A DNA stretch of 64,000 nucleotides from Granulosicoccus sp036478565 (GTDB lineage: Bacteria > Pseudomonadota > Gammaproteobacteria > Granulosicoccales > Granulosicoccaceae). Where the stretch lies: positions 4,526,001-4,590,000 of the forward strand of contig OZ245050.1 of assembly GCA_965224525.1 (NCBI GenBank), written 5' to 3'. This document shows, piece after piece, positions 43,530 to 51,729 of the stretch. The notes below the pieces were generated by a model, which made no database searches, was not told where the DNA came from, and saw nothing but the letters and a program-made list of their open reading frames with translations. A program made the position numbers and the translations under genes. Numbering within the stretch: the stretch's first letter is position 1; each line of letters opens with the position of its first letter.

Positions 43530-44741
43530 TCAAGGATCTAAGTGCAGCGGGATGACGGGGTAGCGGGCTTTTGTGGGTGTCTGGTTGTTCAGGAAGTGGG
43601 CGAGCAGGTCGTTGAGGAAATTGCTGCCCTGGGGGGTGGGGCGCAGGTTGAGGCCTTGTTGCACCAGCAGGCCGCTTTCAATGGCGGTATCGATGGCAGG
43701 CTGCCATTGATCGAGTACCACGCCAGTGTGGTGTTGAAACAGCGGAATCGGGAATCCTTCCGTAAGGCGCAGTGCGTTCATCATGAACTCCAGTCCGGTG
43801 TCCTCGACCGGCAGTTCGGTTTCTGCACCGATGCGCTCATCGGTAGCCGCAGTGTCGAGATAGCGTGCCGGGTGTTTTTGCTTCCAGCGACGCACAATCG
43901 TGCCGGTATCTGCTGCGCTGATCTTGCCATGCGCTCCAGCACCGATGCCGATGTAGTCGCCAAACAACCAGTAGTTCAGGTTGTGCTGACAGCGCTTGCC
44001 AGATTGCGCGTAAGCCGAAATTTCATAACGTTCGTAGCCCGCAACGGCCAGTTGTTCGACAATTGCACATTGCATTTTCCAGCGTTGCTCGTCATCGGGC
44101 ACCGCCGGCGGGTAGCGTGCAAACAGCGTATTGGGCTCCAGCGTCAGCTCGTAACAGGAGACATGCCCAGGCGTTAGGGCGATTGCCTGGTCAACGTCGG
44201 CTATCGAATCTGTGACGCTCTGCCCTGGTAGGCCAAACATCAAGTCGAGGTTGATGCGTTCAAAACCTGCTGATTGCGCAATTTCAATGGCACTCAGAGC
44301 TTCCCGGGCAGAATGCACTCGGCCAAGGGCCTCAAGTGCTGCATCGTTGAAACTCTGAATGCCGATCGACAGCCGGTTGATGCCGATGGCCCGAAAGTCA
44401 GCGAAGCGTGCTTGTTCAAAAGTGCCGGGATTGGCTTCCATGGTGATTTCAGTAGCCGGAGCCAGCCCAGTCAATGCCCGTATGCCACTGAGCAATCGAT
44501 CCAGTGCCTTTGGGCTGAACAGACTGGGTGTACCGCCGCCAAGAAACACGCTGCTCAGGCTTCGACCCCAGACATCGGGCATTTCCTGAGCCAGGTCATC
44601 GAGCAATGCGTCGACGTAGGCAATTTCTGGTAGTTCCGTTGGCTGCTCGTGCGAATTGAAATCGCAATAAGGACACTTGCGGATGCACCAGGGCAAGTGC
44701 ACATACAGTGATAGCGGTGGTAGTTCGGTAAAGCGGCGCAC
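43530..44741 (-). CDS. hemW: HemW (radical SAM, heme chaperone family)
   Basis: Coproporphyrinogen-oxidase-like radical SAM protein now known to insert heme. 403 residues. The 4Fe-4S motif CIRKCPYCDF uses Cys19, Cys23 and Cys26; FLGGGTPSL binds SAM; HemN C-terminal features (YWLFGDYIGIGAGAHGK) follow. Cys in the second HemN position is absent, as in HemW. Its last 20 residues include NNQTPTKAR, encoded by a copy of the AGACACCC repeat at 43570-43583. It is 2 bp from the rdgB stop and forms the operon rph-rdgB-hemW. Confidence 0.92.
   Translation of the reverse strand: MRRFTELPPLSLYVHLPWCIRKCPYCDFNSHEQPTELPEIAYVDALLDDLAQEMPDVWGRSLSSVFLGGGTPSLFSPKALDRLLSGIRALTGLAPATEITMEANPGTFEQARFADFRAIGINRLSIGIQSFNDAALEALGRVHSAREALSAIEIAQSAGFERINLDLMFGLPGQSVTDSIADVDQAIALTPGHVSCYELTLEPNTLFARYPPAVPDDEQRWKMQCAIVEQLAVAGYERYEISAYAQSGKRCQHNLNYWLFGDYIGIGAGAHGKISAADTGTIVRRWKQKHPARYLDTAATDERIGAETELPVEDTGLEFMMNALRLTEGFPIPLFQHHTGVVLDQWQPAIDTAIESGLLVQQGLNLRPTPQGSNFLNDLLAHFLNNQTPTKARYPVIPLHLDP
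43568..43585 (-). repeat. AGACACCC repeat copy inside the 3' end of hemW
   Basis: Plus strand TTTTGTGGGTGTCTGG without clear arms. In hemW mRNA it reads AGACACCC and is translated as QTPTK, a different frame from the obgE copies. It lies about 40 bp before the hemW stop. Confidence 0.65.
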
Positions 44742-44743
44742 GA

Positions 44744-45394
44744 TCAGTCTGGCTTGCGGGCAGGCTCAGTGCTCAGCGCCAATAGCAAGGCGTTGACGGC
44801 CTTGCCGCGATGACTAAGGCGGTTTTTAGTCGCCTTATCGAGCAAGGAGGCAGCCTGGTTGGTGTCGTGGTTGCAGAACACCGGGTCGTAGCCAAATCCA
44901 CCACCGTCTACGGCTGCCTGTAGGATATGCCCCTCCCAGCTGCCTTGCGCTATCCGTGGTGACGGGTCGTCCGGGTGGCGCAAATAAACCACTACACAGC
45001 GAAATCGAGCACTGCGTTGCTCAACGGCAAGACCCTCTAGCTGTTCGAGTAAAAACCGGTAGTTGTCGACATCGCCCTGGCCGCGGCCGTGGCGCTCAGC
45101 ATGTCGTGCGGAATACAGTCCAGGTGCGCCGTTCAGTGCATCGACTTCAAGACCTGAATCATCGGCAATCGCTGGTATGCCAGCAATACGAGTTGCATTG
45201 CGCGCTTTGAGCAAAGCGTTTTCGACAAAGGTAGTGGCGGTTTCATCAACCGGTTCGATCCGGAAATCCGCCTGTGGGCGAAGCGCAAACCCCAATGGTT
45301 TCAGCAGCGCATCAAGTTCTTTGATCTTGCCAGCATTGGCGCTGGCAAACACAACATAGTTGCCAGCACTGGCGGATGACTCGCTTGCGCTCAC
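44744..45394 (-). CDS. rdgB: XTP/dITP diphosphatase RdgB (HAM1)
   Basis: House-cleaning enzyme removing non-canonical purine triphosphates. 216 residues. VVFASANAGKIKELDALL, the DDSGLEVDALNGAPGLYSARHAERHG block and GFGYDPVF are diagnostic. ATG 45394 overlaps the rph stop as ATGA, hemW begins 3 bp after its stop. This rph-rdgB-hemW order is standard in Gammaproteobacteria. MazG in the same window performs a related clean-up. Confidence 0.94.
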   Translation of the reverse strand: MSASESSASAGNYVVFASANAGKIKELDALLKPLGFALRPQADFRIEPVDETATTFVENALLKARNATRIAGIPAIADDSGLEVDALNGAPGLYSARHAERHGRGQGDVDNYRFLLEQLEGLAVEQRSARFRCVVVYLRHPDDPSPRIAQGSWEGHILQAAVDGGGFGYDPVFCNHDTNQAASLLDKATKNRLSHRGKAVNALLLALSTEPARKPD

Positions 45395-46107
45395 GATTCG
45401 AGTGCAGTGCTCTGATGCATGATCAGTTCGACGATACCTTTCTTTGCATGGCTGAGCATCTGCGCCAATTCGTCATCCCTGAATGCATGACCTTCGGCAG
45501 TTCCCTGAATTTCAATAAAACCATTGGCATCGTTCATCACCACATTCATATCGGTTTCTGCTGTGGAGTCTTCGGCATAGTCCAGATCCAGGACTGCCTG
45601 ACCGTCAACGATGCCGACAGAGACGGCGGCAATCATGCCGTGTAGAGGATTACGTTTGATTTTCCGACCCTGCAACAGGTGTTGCACGGCATCACTGAGT
45701 GCGATAAAGGCGCCGGTGATAGACGCGGTGCGTGTGCCACCATCGGCCTGCAGGACATCGCAATCGAGTGTTATCGTCCGTTCACCCAGGGCTTCCAGAT
45801 CGGTAGCCGCCCGCAACGACCGACCGATCAATCGTTGTATCTCTTGCGTTCGGCCGGATTGTTTGCCAGCGGCGGCTTCGCGGCGTACGCGCGAGTGCGT
45901 GGCACCCGGCAGCATGCCGTACTCGGCGGTTACCCAGCCGCTGCCAGTGCCTTTCAGCCAGGGTGGGGATCGATTGTCGATACTGGCAGTACACAGCACT
46001 TTGGTATCGCCCATCTCGATCAGCGTCGATCCGGCTGCGTGCTTGGTGTATTGTCGAGTGATTACGACACGTCTCAGTTCGTCGTTGGCTCGGCCACTGG
46101 GTCGCAT
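45391..46107 (-). CDS. rph: RNase PH
   Basis: Phosphate-dependent 3' exonuclease that trims tRNA ends. 238 residues from ATG 46107 (MRPSGRANDELRRV), identical in length to E. coli Rph; the frame is open to 46266, over the yicC start, which is not used. GDTKVLCTASI, the phosphate-binding region GTRTASITGAF and the Asp-rich LDLDYAEDSTAETDMNVVM are intact. Divergent from yicC across 76 bp. Confidence 0.95.
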   Translation of the reverse strand: MRPSGRANDELRRVVITRQYTKHAAGSTLIEMGDTKVLCTASIDNRSPPWLKGTGSGWVTAEYGMLPGATHSRVRREAAAGKQSGRTQEIQRLIGRSLRAATDLEALGERTITLDCDVLQADGGTRTASITGAFIALSDAVQHLLQGRKIKRNPLHGMIAAVSVGIVDGQAVLDLDYAEDSTAETDMNVVMNDANGFIEIQGTAEGHAFRDDELAQMLSHAKKGIVELIMHQSTALES

Positions 46108-46183
46108 GGGATTTATACTGTTGGTGAAAGGCGGCAGAGTATACCCGCTTGCACACTTTACAATGGCTTTGGAGGCTAACCCC

Positions 46184-47050
46184 GTGTTACGCAGCATGAC
46201 CGCCTTCGGTCGACATACCAGCAGCGGTGAGCTCGGCGAGCTGAGCTGGGAGATACGCTCGGTCAATCACCGTTATCTGGATATCAGCTTGCGCTTGCCG
46301 CAAGAGCTTGTCGGTATAGAACCCGCGGTTCGCGACTGTATTGCCAGCCGGCTCGGTCGCGGCAAGGTCGATGCGGTGTTACAGCGCAAGGCAAGCGGTG
46401 CAGCTGATGCTGCAATTGTGCTGGATGAGGCTCAATTGCAGCGGGTAAGTGATGCCATTGCTGAAGTGACACAGCGGGTCGGCAATACAGCAACGGTTGA
46501 CGCACTGCGTTTGCTGCAATGGCCTGGCGTGATTGGCCGGTCCGAGAAGGTGGAGCAGGCGTTGGCGAAAGCTGCGCTGATAGCGCTGGAGCCAGCGCTG
46601 GATGATTTCGTGGCAACACGGGAACGCGAAGGCAAGCAGGCTGAGTCAGTGATAAAACAACATGCCGGACAGTTTGCACGGCTTGTCGAAGCGGTGCGAA
46701 GCAGGCGACCGGCTGTTGTGGCGCGGCAAAGGGAAAAGTGGTTGCAGAAGCTAGCCGGGCTGGAAGCCGAACCTGACAGACACCGGCTTGAACAAGAGCT
46801 TGTGCATGCAGCGCAACGGCTCGATGTTGATGAAGAGCTGGAGCGTCTCGACCACCATGTGGCTGAGCTGGCACGAGTGCTTGATCGCGATGAGCCGGTT
46901 GGTCGCCGTCTGGATTTTTTAATGCAGGAGTTCAACCGCGAAACCAATACACTTGCGTCCAAAGCTGCCGACGCGCAGACAGGCAGTGCCAGCATTGATA
47001 TGAAAGTGCTTGTCGAGCAGATGCGTGAACAGGTGCAAAACATTGAATAA
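46184..47050 (+). CDS. yicC: YicC family endoribonuclease-like protein
   Basis: 288 residues from GTG 46184, preceded by GGAGG at 46171-46175 with an 8-nt spacer. Homologues begin MIRSMTAF, and here the start reads VLRSMTAFGRH, which supports this GTG against the much longer open frame (to 45611). The C-terminal DUF1732 region (RLDFLMQEFNRETNTLASKA, and Glu-rich helices) is complete. E. coli YicC is reported to take part in RNA decay. Divergent from rph, as in E. coli. Confidence 0.92.
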   Translation: MLRSMTAFGRHTSSGELGELSWEIRSVNHRYLDISLRLPQELVGIEPAVRDCIASRLGRGKVDAVLQRKASGAADAAIVLDEAQLQRVSDAIAEVTQRVGNTATVDALRLLQWPGVIGRSEKVEQALAKAALIALEPALDDFVATREREGKQAESVIKQHAGQFARLVEAVRSRRPAVVARQREKWLQKLAGLEAEPDRHRLEQELVHAAQRLDVDEELERLDHHVAELARVLDRDEPVGRRLDFLMQEFNRETNTLASKAADAQTGSASIDMKVLVEQMREQVQNIE

Positions 47051-47093
47051 GCATGTCAAACGTGCAAAGGGGCCGCGTTATGCCGCGTCCAGA

Positions 47094-47519
47094 ATGCCAA
47101 CTTTGCCGCCACTGGATGGAAACAACCGACCGCGTAAAAATGCCATCCATTCAATCCTGACAGCATTGCCAATTCTGATGCTGCTGGCAGGCTTGTATTT
47201 TTACTATCGCAACGAAAGTGCGCAGGCTGACAATGCCCCCATACGCGCAGAAAGCGTAACCTTAACCGGTTCTTTCAGTGGTATGTCAAAAGTCAAGTCT
47301 GGTGGGGCGGGCCAGTATTTTTTATGGATAGACACTGATAGTCGTTCGCGCGGTGCCCGGCTCAGGTCGTCGCAGTTCGAAGCCTTGCAATCACTTCAGC
47401 AAGGGGATGCTATCAAGGTATATATGGCACCTTCGGTTGCAAGATCAACGACGTTTTGGTTGTGGCGTCTTGAGCACGGTGGCGTTCTGTTGATTGATGA
47501 TGAAGCACAGTTGCGCTAA
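47094..47519 (+). CDS. Hypothetical single-pass membrane protein
   Basis: About 141 residues from ATG 47094; the frame opens at 47010, inside yicC. One helix (ILTALPILMLLAGLYFYYR) near residue 20-38, followed by a beta-rich region (SVTLTGSFSGMSKV, GQYFLWIDTDSRSRGARL, GDAIKVYMAPSVA) ending WLWRLEHGGVLLIDDEAQLR. The soluble part faces the periplasm if the N-terminal basic region stays inside. I do not recognise the family. It follows yicC by 43 bp in the same direction. Confidence 0.6.
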   Translation: MPTLPPLDGNNRPRKNAIHSILTALPILMLLAGLYFYYRNESAQADNAPIRAESVTLTGSFSGMSKVKSGGAGQYFLWIDTDSRSRGARLRSSQFEALQSLQQGDAIKVYMAPSVARSTTFWLWRLEHGGVLLIDDEAQLR

Positions 47520-47650
47520 CGCTACTGCATTGGGATGAGGCGAATACGCTCACTGTTGGCCTGGCAAATTACCTGAAAACCATACGCTCCTGATGACTGA
47601 GTATACGCAAGAGCCTGTGTATGAGAGCCGATTAAATTCTACTACTTCCG

Positions 47651-48103
47651 GTGGACGTTCCAGGTCGGGGTAGCGGATTGTCCTGGCATGTCATCTGGGA
47701 GCTTGGTTCCAGCGACAAACCTCACGTTATCGAAGGAAACACTGGAGCCGTTTCCACGGTAACGAACCACTTACTGTATGACCACCAGCGAGTGGGCGAA
47801 CATGTCAGCGAATCAGTTGGGCGAAAGACAGCGCTGGACTGCGTTATGAGGGAAAACGAATCGCTCCATACAATCGCAGACATCGAAAACGCCAATCGTC
47901 GTGTCGCAGCAGTTGCTCCACTGGGTGATGGCCAATACGCCGGAGCAAGTCTGGCGCGCACGCTATGGCACGCTTTTTATGATCTGACAAGCAGCGAACT
48001 GGCGATCGACTTCTACCTTGGCGAAGAGCCTGAAGCAGGCGCCATACTGCGTTCGGAACAATTACGATTCAAGCTCGGCAACCCCTCCCAAGTTGATCAA
48101 TGA
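47651..48103 (+). pseudogene. C-terminal fragment of a linear amide C-N hydrolase (AAT/NAAA-like)
   Basis: 150 codons. VSTVTNHLLYDHQR and SVGRKT, then ARTLWHAFYDLTSSELAIDFYLGE, resemble the second half of acyl-CoA:6-APA acyltransferase/choloylglycine-hydrolase-type Ntn hydrolases, which have VTNHF, SxxR and RTLWxxxYD blocks in this order. The N-terminal nucleophile half is missing, and no remnant of it is evident in the 130 bp upstream. No good ribosome site precedes ATG 47651. Probably a decayed gene; the family assignment is by motif only. Confidence 0.5.
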
Positions 48104-48275
48104 CCAGCGTGTGGATCAGTCCAACCGAAAACTCCGCGGAGTTATTATTGCAATATGTCGCGTATTGAGCTTCTGCCAGCAGTTCACTCTATGGTCCTCT
48201 GCGCGAATGAATAATGGTCGGTAACCACGCCAACCGGCAGCAGAAGTACGAAGTATCGTGCCGCTCGTTACACCT

Positions 48276-48635
48276 TCAATCAGTTGCTGGGTGGGGCGCG
48301 AGGTCTATCCTGCGCTCCAGAGAGTCCTGCCAGGTTGACCAGGGTTGTTCGCTGCTATCTGTAACGTCGCCATTCTGAATATCAATTTTTACTGTCTCAG
48401 CGTTTCCAGTATCTGCATGCAGGGTTAGTGTATCGCCATTCTCGGCCGTTATCAGCATCGAACCCGTTTGACAATTTCGTATTGAGTCAGAATCATTATT
48501 GTCGGCATTGTACTCGAGCGATTCAGGCACGCTTACCACTAATTTCTGATTCCCGGTCTCCGGTGCAGTCACCGAAAACCCACCGGCTAACCGTTTCCAG
48601 TAATTACCTCTCATCTGTATTGTGGAAATTTGCAT
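48276..48635 (-). pseudogene. Downstream half of a split lipoprotein gene
   Basis: 119 codons in the -1/+1 frame relative to the lipoprotein just upstream, overlapping its end by 32 bp. WKRLAGGFSVTAPETGNQKLVVSVPESLEYN and DTLTLHADTGNAETVKIDIQNGDV have a periplasmic beta-sandwich look. If one A were removed at about 48600-48605 (GAGAGGTAATTACTGG) the upstream frame would continue into this one. I think it is one broken gene, but two overlapping genes cannot be excluded. Confidence 0.5.
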
Positions 48636-48927
48636 CCTTTATTTCAGAGCCTCGCTCTTGCCCGGAATAAATAGCGAATACGAAGTTCAAAAGCTCAATA
48701 TGGTTATCCATAGTGATGACGGCTGCAGAGTCTGGTGCCGAAGTGTTCGGCGTTGCCGCGTTTTCGTTAACCGGATCATTTGAGGCTGGCTGATCCCCGG
48801 TTGTCGAGTTGTCGGCGGCGGCATCGGATGGTGTGTCAGGTTCGTTGCCATCATTGGATGAGCTGCTGCAGGCAGTCAACAGCGCGACAGTTGCGATTAA
48901 AGTGTATTGAGCCAAGTTGGATTTCAT
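48604..48927 (-). CDS. Lipoprotein, N-terminal half (possibly frameshifted)
   Basis: 108 residues from ATG 48927: MKSNLAQYTLIATVALLTAC is a signal peptide with a lipobox (LTAC), then a Ser/Asp/Asn/Thr-rich linker and IELLNFVFAIYSGQE. It stops where the next frame begins. Low-complexity linkers of this kind are typical for surface lipoproteins. Family not recognised. It lies 227 bp downstream of the histidine kinase gene on the same strand. Confidence 0.62.
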   Translation of the reverse strand: MKSNLAQYTLIATVALLTACSSSSNDGNEPDTPSDAAADNSTTGDQPASNDPVNENAATPNTSAPDSAAVITMDNHIELLNFVFAIYSGQERGSEIKDANFHNTDER

Positions 48928-49154
48928 GAGCCGAATACGCCACGTTTGAGAAGACTTGAACGAGCAGGGAGAGTACATGCCTGTGTGGAAGTCGCGTCTG
49001 TGCATCACACCATAGCAATGGTCAGGCACAAAGTTCGGGGTATTATTACCCGCGCTCTGCGTATGCGTTGATGCGCAGCAGCATCTCGAGAAGCATTGAT
49101 ATTAACAACGTCTGTGACGATACCCGTTGCTCAAGGAGGAGCGGGGCAGTCCGC

Positions 49155-50660
49155 TTAAACTTTCCGTTTGGCTTCAGACTTACGCTTGAAAGTAAGTTCA
49201 GCGCGCAAGCCCGGTTCGTTGTCATAGAGAATCAGGGTTGCGCCATGCAGTCTAACAACTGCCTGAACCAGGCTCAAGCCAAGGCCGTTGCCCGGCGAAT
49301 TGCGTTCGTTTTCCAATCGGACAAAACGCTCGAACACACGGTCGCGTTCGTGTTCCGGAATACCAGGCCCATCGTCAGCAACGATGATTTGAAACTGCGC
49401 GTCATTGCCAAAAACACCCAGGGTAACCGTGCCAGGTCTGGGTGTGTATTTGATGGCATTATCCAGCAGATTGGTTACTGCCTGTGCGATTAAATGTGGA
49501 TTGCAGTGGTAGTGCGGATTACAATCGATATTGGCGACAAATTGAAGCCCACTGCTGTCATCTTCTGCAACAGCCTCATAGAGTTCAGACAGTTCGTTCA
49601 CCAGATCACCGATGTCGGTTTCAACCCACTGCGATCCGTCGATACCTGCCTCAAGCCGGGCGATGCTCAGCATGGCGTTGAAAGTCTGGATAAGGCTATC
49701 GGCATCGCCAATCGCTTCATTCATCACCGCGCGATAGCTTTCCGGGTCGCGCTCTTCCAGTAGTGTGACTTCAAGTCGGTTTCTGAGTCGAGTCAGAGGG
49801 CTGCGCAGATCATGCGCGACGTTGTTCGTAACCTGTTGCATACTTTTCATCAGGTCTTCAATGCGGTTCAGCATCTGGTTAAGCTTGGTCGCAATTTCAT
49901 CAAACTCATCGTCGCGTTCGGTTACCGATAATCGCTGTGACAAATCACCACTCATGATTTCCGATGCAGTCCGGCTGACCGAATCAATTCGACGCAAGAC
50001 GGTGGTGCCAATCCAGAGGCCGCCGATTAGTGAAAACAGCAGCGTCAGCAAGGTTGCACCGACGACCAGCGTAAACGTGTGGTCAAGGAGCGCCTGTTCG
50101 TCACTGATTTCGTGTCCAATGGTGAGTTTCAGACCATTGGACAGATGCGTTTCAGCAACACGAACCGGGTTGAATGCACGTGGACTGCCGGGCGGCAAAT
50201 CTGCTACATCGCCCATGTTTCTGGTTGTGTGCGAACGTACTGATTTGAGCCTGATAGGCAGATCGTTAGCGCCCTGGTCAGAGTCCTCCGCATTGCTGCT
50301 TTTGGCAAGATAATAAAAGCGGCCATAGGTATCAATTTGATTTCTGCGTTGAATGGCATCCATCAGTTCCGGCATAGCGCCAGATTTATAAAGATTGATG
50401 AGGTAGTCAGTTTCGAGTCTTAAGCGCGCATCTACCTGAGACTCGATCTGGTCACGGGTGGACCAATAGATAAAGCCCAGAGTTGCAGCCGACAAGGTAC
50501 TGAATAGCGTAGCGTAAATTAGAGCCATGCGGAATGCTGAAGTGCGTAACAGCCGCTGTCGATTAAGGCTGCGAAGGAGGGTGCGGCGATCGGGGGCTGC
50601 TGCAATGATGCCAGGTTTTTTAACCACAGCGGTACGTTGTGCCGGCAGTACGGAACTCAC
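49155..50660 (-). CDS. Sensor histidine kinase
   Basis: 501 residues. Two membrane segments (about 45-65 and 190-215) bound a periplasmic sensor of about 120 residues; HAMP follows (LRRIDSVSRTASEIMSGDLSQRL), then HisKA with the phospho-acceptor in NNVAHDLRSPLTRLRNRLEV, and HATPase_c with NLLDNAIKYTP, DDGPGIP and NGLGLSLV. It is the partner of the response regulator at 50886-51581 upstream on the same strand. The 225-bp gap between them is unusually long and carries a 9-bp inverted repeat. The sensor domain shows no family I can name. Confidence 0.9.
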   Translation of the reverse strand: MSSVLPAQRTAVVKKPGIIAAAPDRRTLLRSLNRQRLLRTSAFRMALIYATLFSTLSAATLGFIYWSTRDQIESQVDARLRLETDYLINLYKSGAMPELMDAIQRRNQIDTYGRFYYLAKSSNAEDSDQGANDLPIRLKSVRSHTTRNMGDVADLPPGSPRAFNPVRVAETHLSNGLKLTIGHEISDEQALLDHTFTLVVGATLLTLLFSLIGGLWIGTTVLRRIDSVSRTASEIMSGDLSQRLSVTERDDEFDEIATKLNQMLNRIEDLMKSMQQVTNNVAHDLRSPLTRLRNRLEVTLLEERDPESYRAVMNEAIGDADSLIQTFNAMLSIARLEAGIDGSQWVETDIGDLVNELSELYEAVAEDDSSGLQFVANIDCNPHYHCNPHLIAQAVTNLLDNAIKYTPRPGTVTLGVFGNDAQFQIIVADDGPGIPEHERDRVFERFVRLENERNSPGNGLGLSLVQAVVRLHGATLILYDNEPGLRAELTFKRKSEAKRKV

Positions 50661-50826
50661 AGGTTACTCTCGGCGGTAACGGGCATGCGGGGGGAGATGA
50701 TACCTGGGTGCGCTAAAGTTGCCATCAGCATAGTGTAGCGCTCCCCGCTATCCGTTACAGCTTCATTCAGCAGCAGCTTTAGTCAGTGATTCTTGACTTG
50801 TGGAGCGAAAAGCCACGCATTTGCAA

Positions 50827-50861
50827 AGAGCACACGGCGGCCGCAGACCGATGTGTGCTCT
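50827..50861. other. Perfect 9-bp inverted repeat between the regulator and kinase genes
   Basis: AGAGCACAC (50827-50835) and GTGTGCTCT (50853-50861) around a GC-rich 17-nt loop (GGCGGCCGC within). In the minus-strand transcript it is followed by CTTTGCAAA, a poor U-tail. It may be a partial terminator or RNA-processing site that sets the kinase level below the regulator. Confidence 0.5.
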
Positions 50862-50885
50862 ACCAGGAGATAAGCCTTGGGCGCG

Positions 50886-51581
50886 TCAGCCGACTTCGGC
50901 GTTGCTGGTCATTTCCTGTAGCTTGTAGCCAGCGCCACGCACCGTATGCAGCAATGCTGAGTCGAAGTCCTTATCGATCTTGCTGCGCAGGCGACTGATC
51001 TGCACATCGATGACATTGGTCTGTGGATCGAAGTGATAGTCCCAAACGTTTTCCAGCAGCATGCTGCGAGTGACTACCTGGCCGGTGTGTTGCATCAGGT
51101 ATTCAAGCAGTCGAAATTCACGCGGTTGCAGGTTTATGTTACGCCCTGAACGCGTCACCTTGTGTTTTATCAGGTCCAGTGTCAGGTCGCCGACATGAAG
51201 AACCGTGCCCTGCACGCCCGCCTGAGCACGACGAGTGAGCGCCTGCAAGCGAGCGGTCAGTTCGCTCAATTGATAGGGCTTGGTCAGGTAATCGTCTCCG
51301 CCTGCTTTAAGTCCGGTGACGCGTTCATCGACATCGTCGAGGGCGCTGAGAATTAGTACTGGCGTCATATTTCCCATGCGTCGCAATTCTTCGATAACAG
51401 ACAAACCGTCGCGCTTGGGCAGCATGCGATCAATGATCATCGAATCGTACGCATTGGCAATGGCCATTTGCAAGCCTTTTTCACCATCGGCGGCGTGTTC
51501 GACGTTGTGGCCGCTCTCTGTCAGGCCCTTGACGAGGTACGCTGCAGCCTCGGTATCGTCTTCAACTAGTAATATTCTCAT
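50886..51581 (-). CDS. OmpR/PhoB-family response regulator
   Basis: 231 residues. Receiver domain with the acidic pair in LLVEDD, phospho-acceptor Asp51 in MIIDRMLPKRDG, and Lys in YLTKPYQ; a C-terminal winged helix (LTLDLIKHKVTRSGRNINLQPREFRLLEYLM and HTVRGAGYKL) binds DNA. It is divergent from the Do-type protease across 148 bp, so it may control that gene as well as itself. The kinase gene follows. Confidence 0.92.
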   Translation of the reverse strand: MRILLVEDDTEAAAYLVKGLTESGHNVEHAADGEKGLQMAIANAYDSMIIDRMLPKRDGLSVIEELRRMGNMTPVLILSALDDVDERVTGLKAGGDDYLTKPYQLSELTARLQALTRRAQAGVQGTVLHVGDLTLDLIKHKVTRSGRNINLQPREFRLLEYLMQHTGQVVTRSMLLENVWDYHFDPQTNVIDVQISRLRSKIDKDFDSALLHTVRGAGYKLQEMTSNAEVG

Positions 51582-51729
51582 TGTGCCCCCATATCTGTGG
51601 CTGGTCGTTCGCGATTGTTGCTGCGTCCGCGCTAACGGATGTGTAATGCAACATAGTCTGACGGTGAAATGTCACTAACGTGTCGAGCTTAAATGTCAAC
51701 CAATGTACATAAGAGGAGTATCTGCACTC

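Noticed and set aside
45611..46183. Longer yicC start
   Set aside because: It would read antisense through rph; GTG 46184 has a ribosome site and matches the family start.
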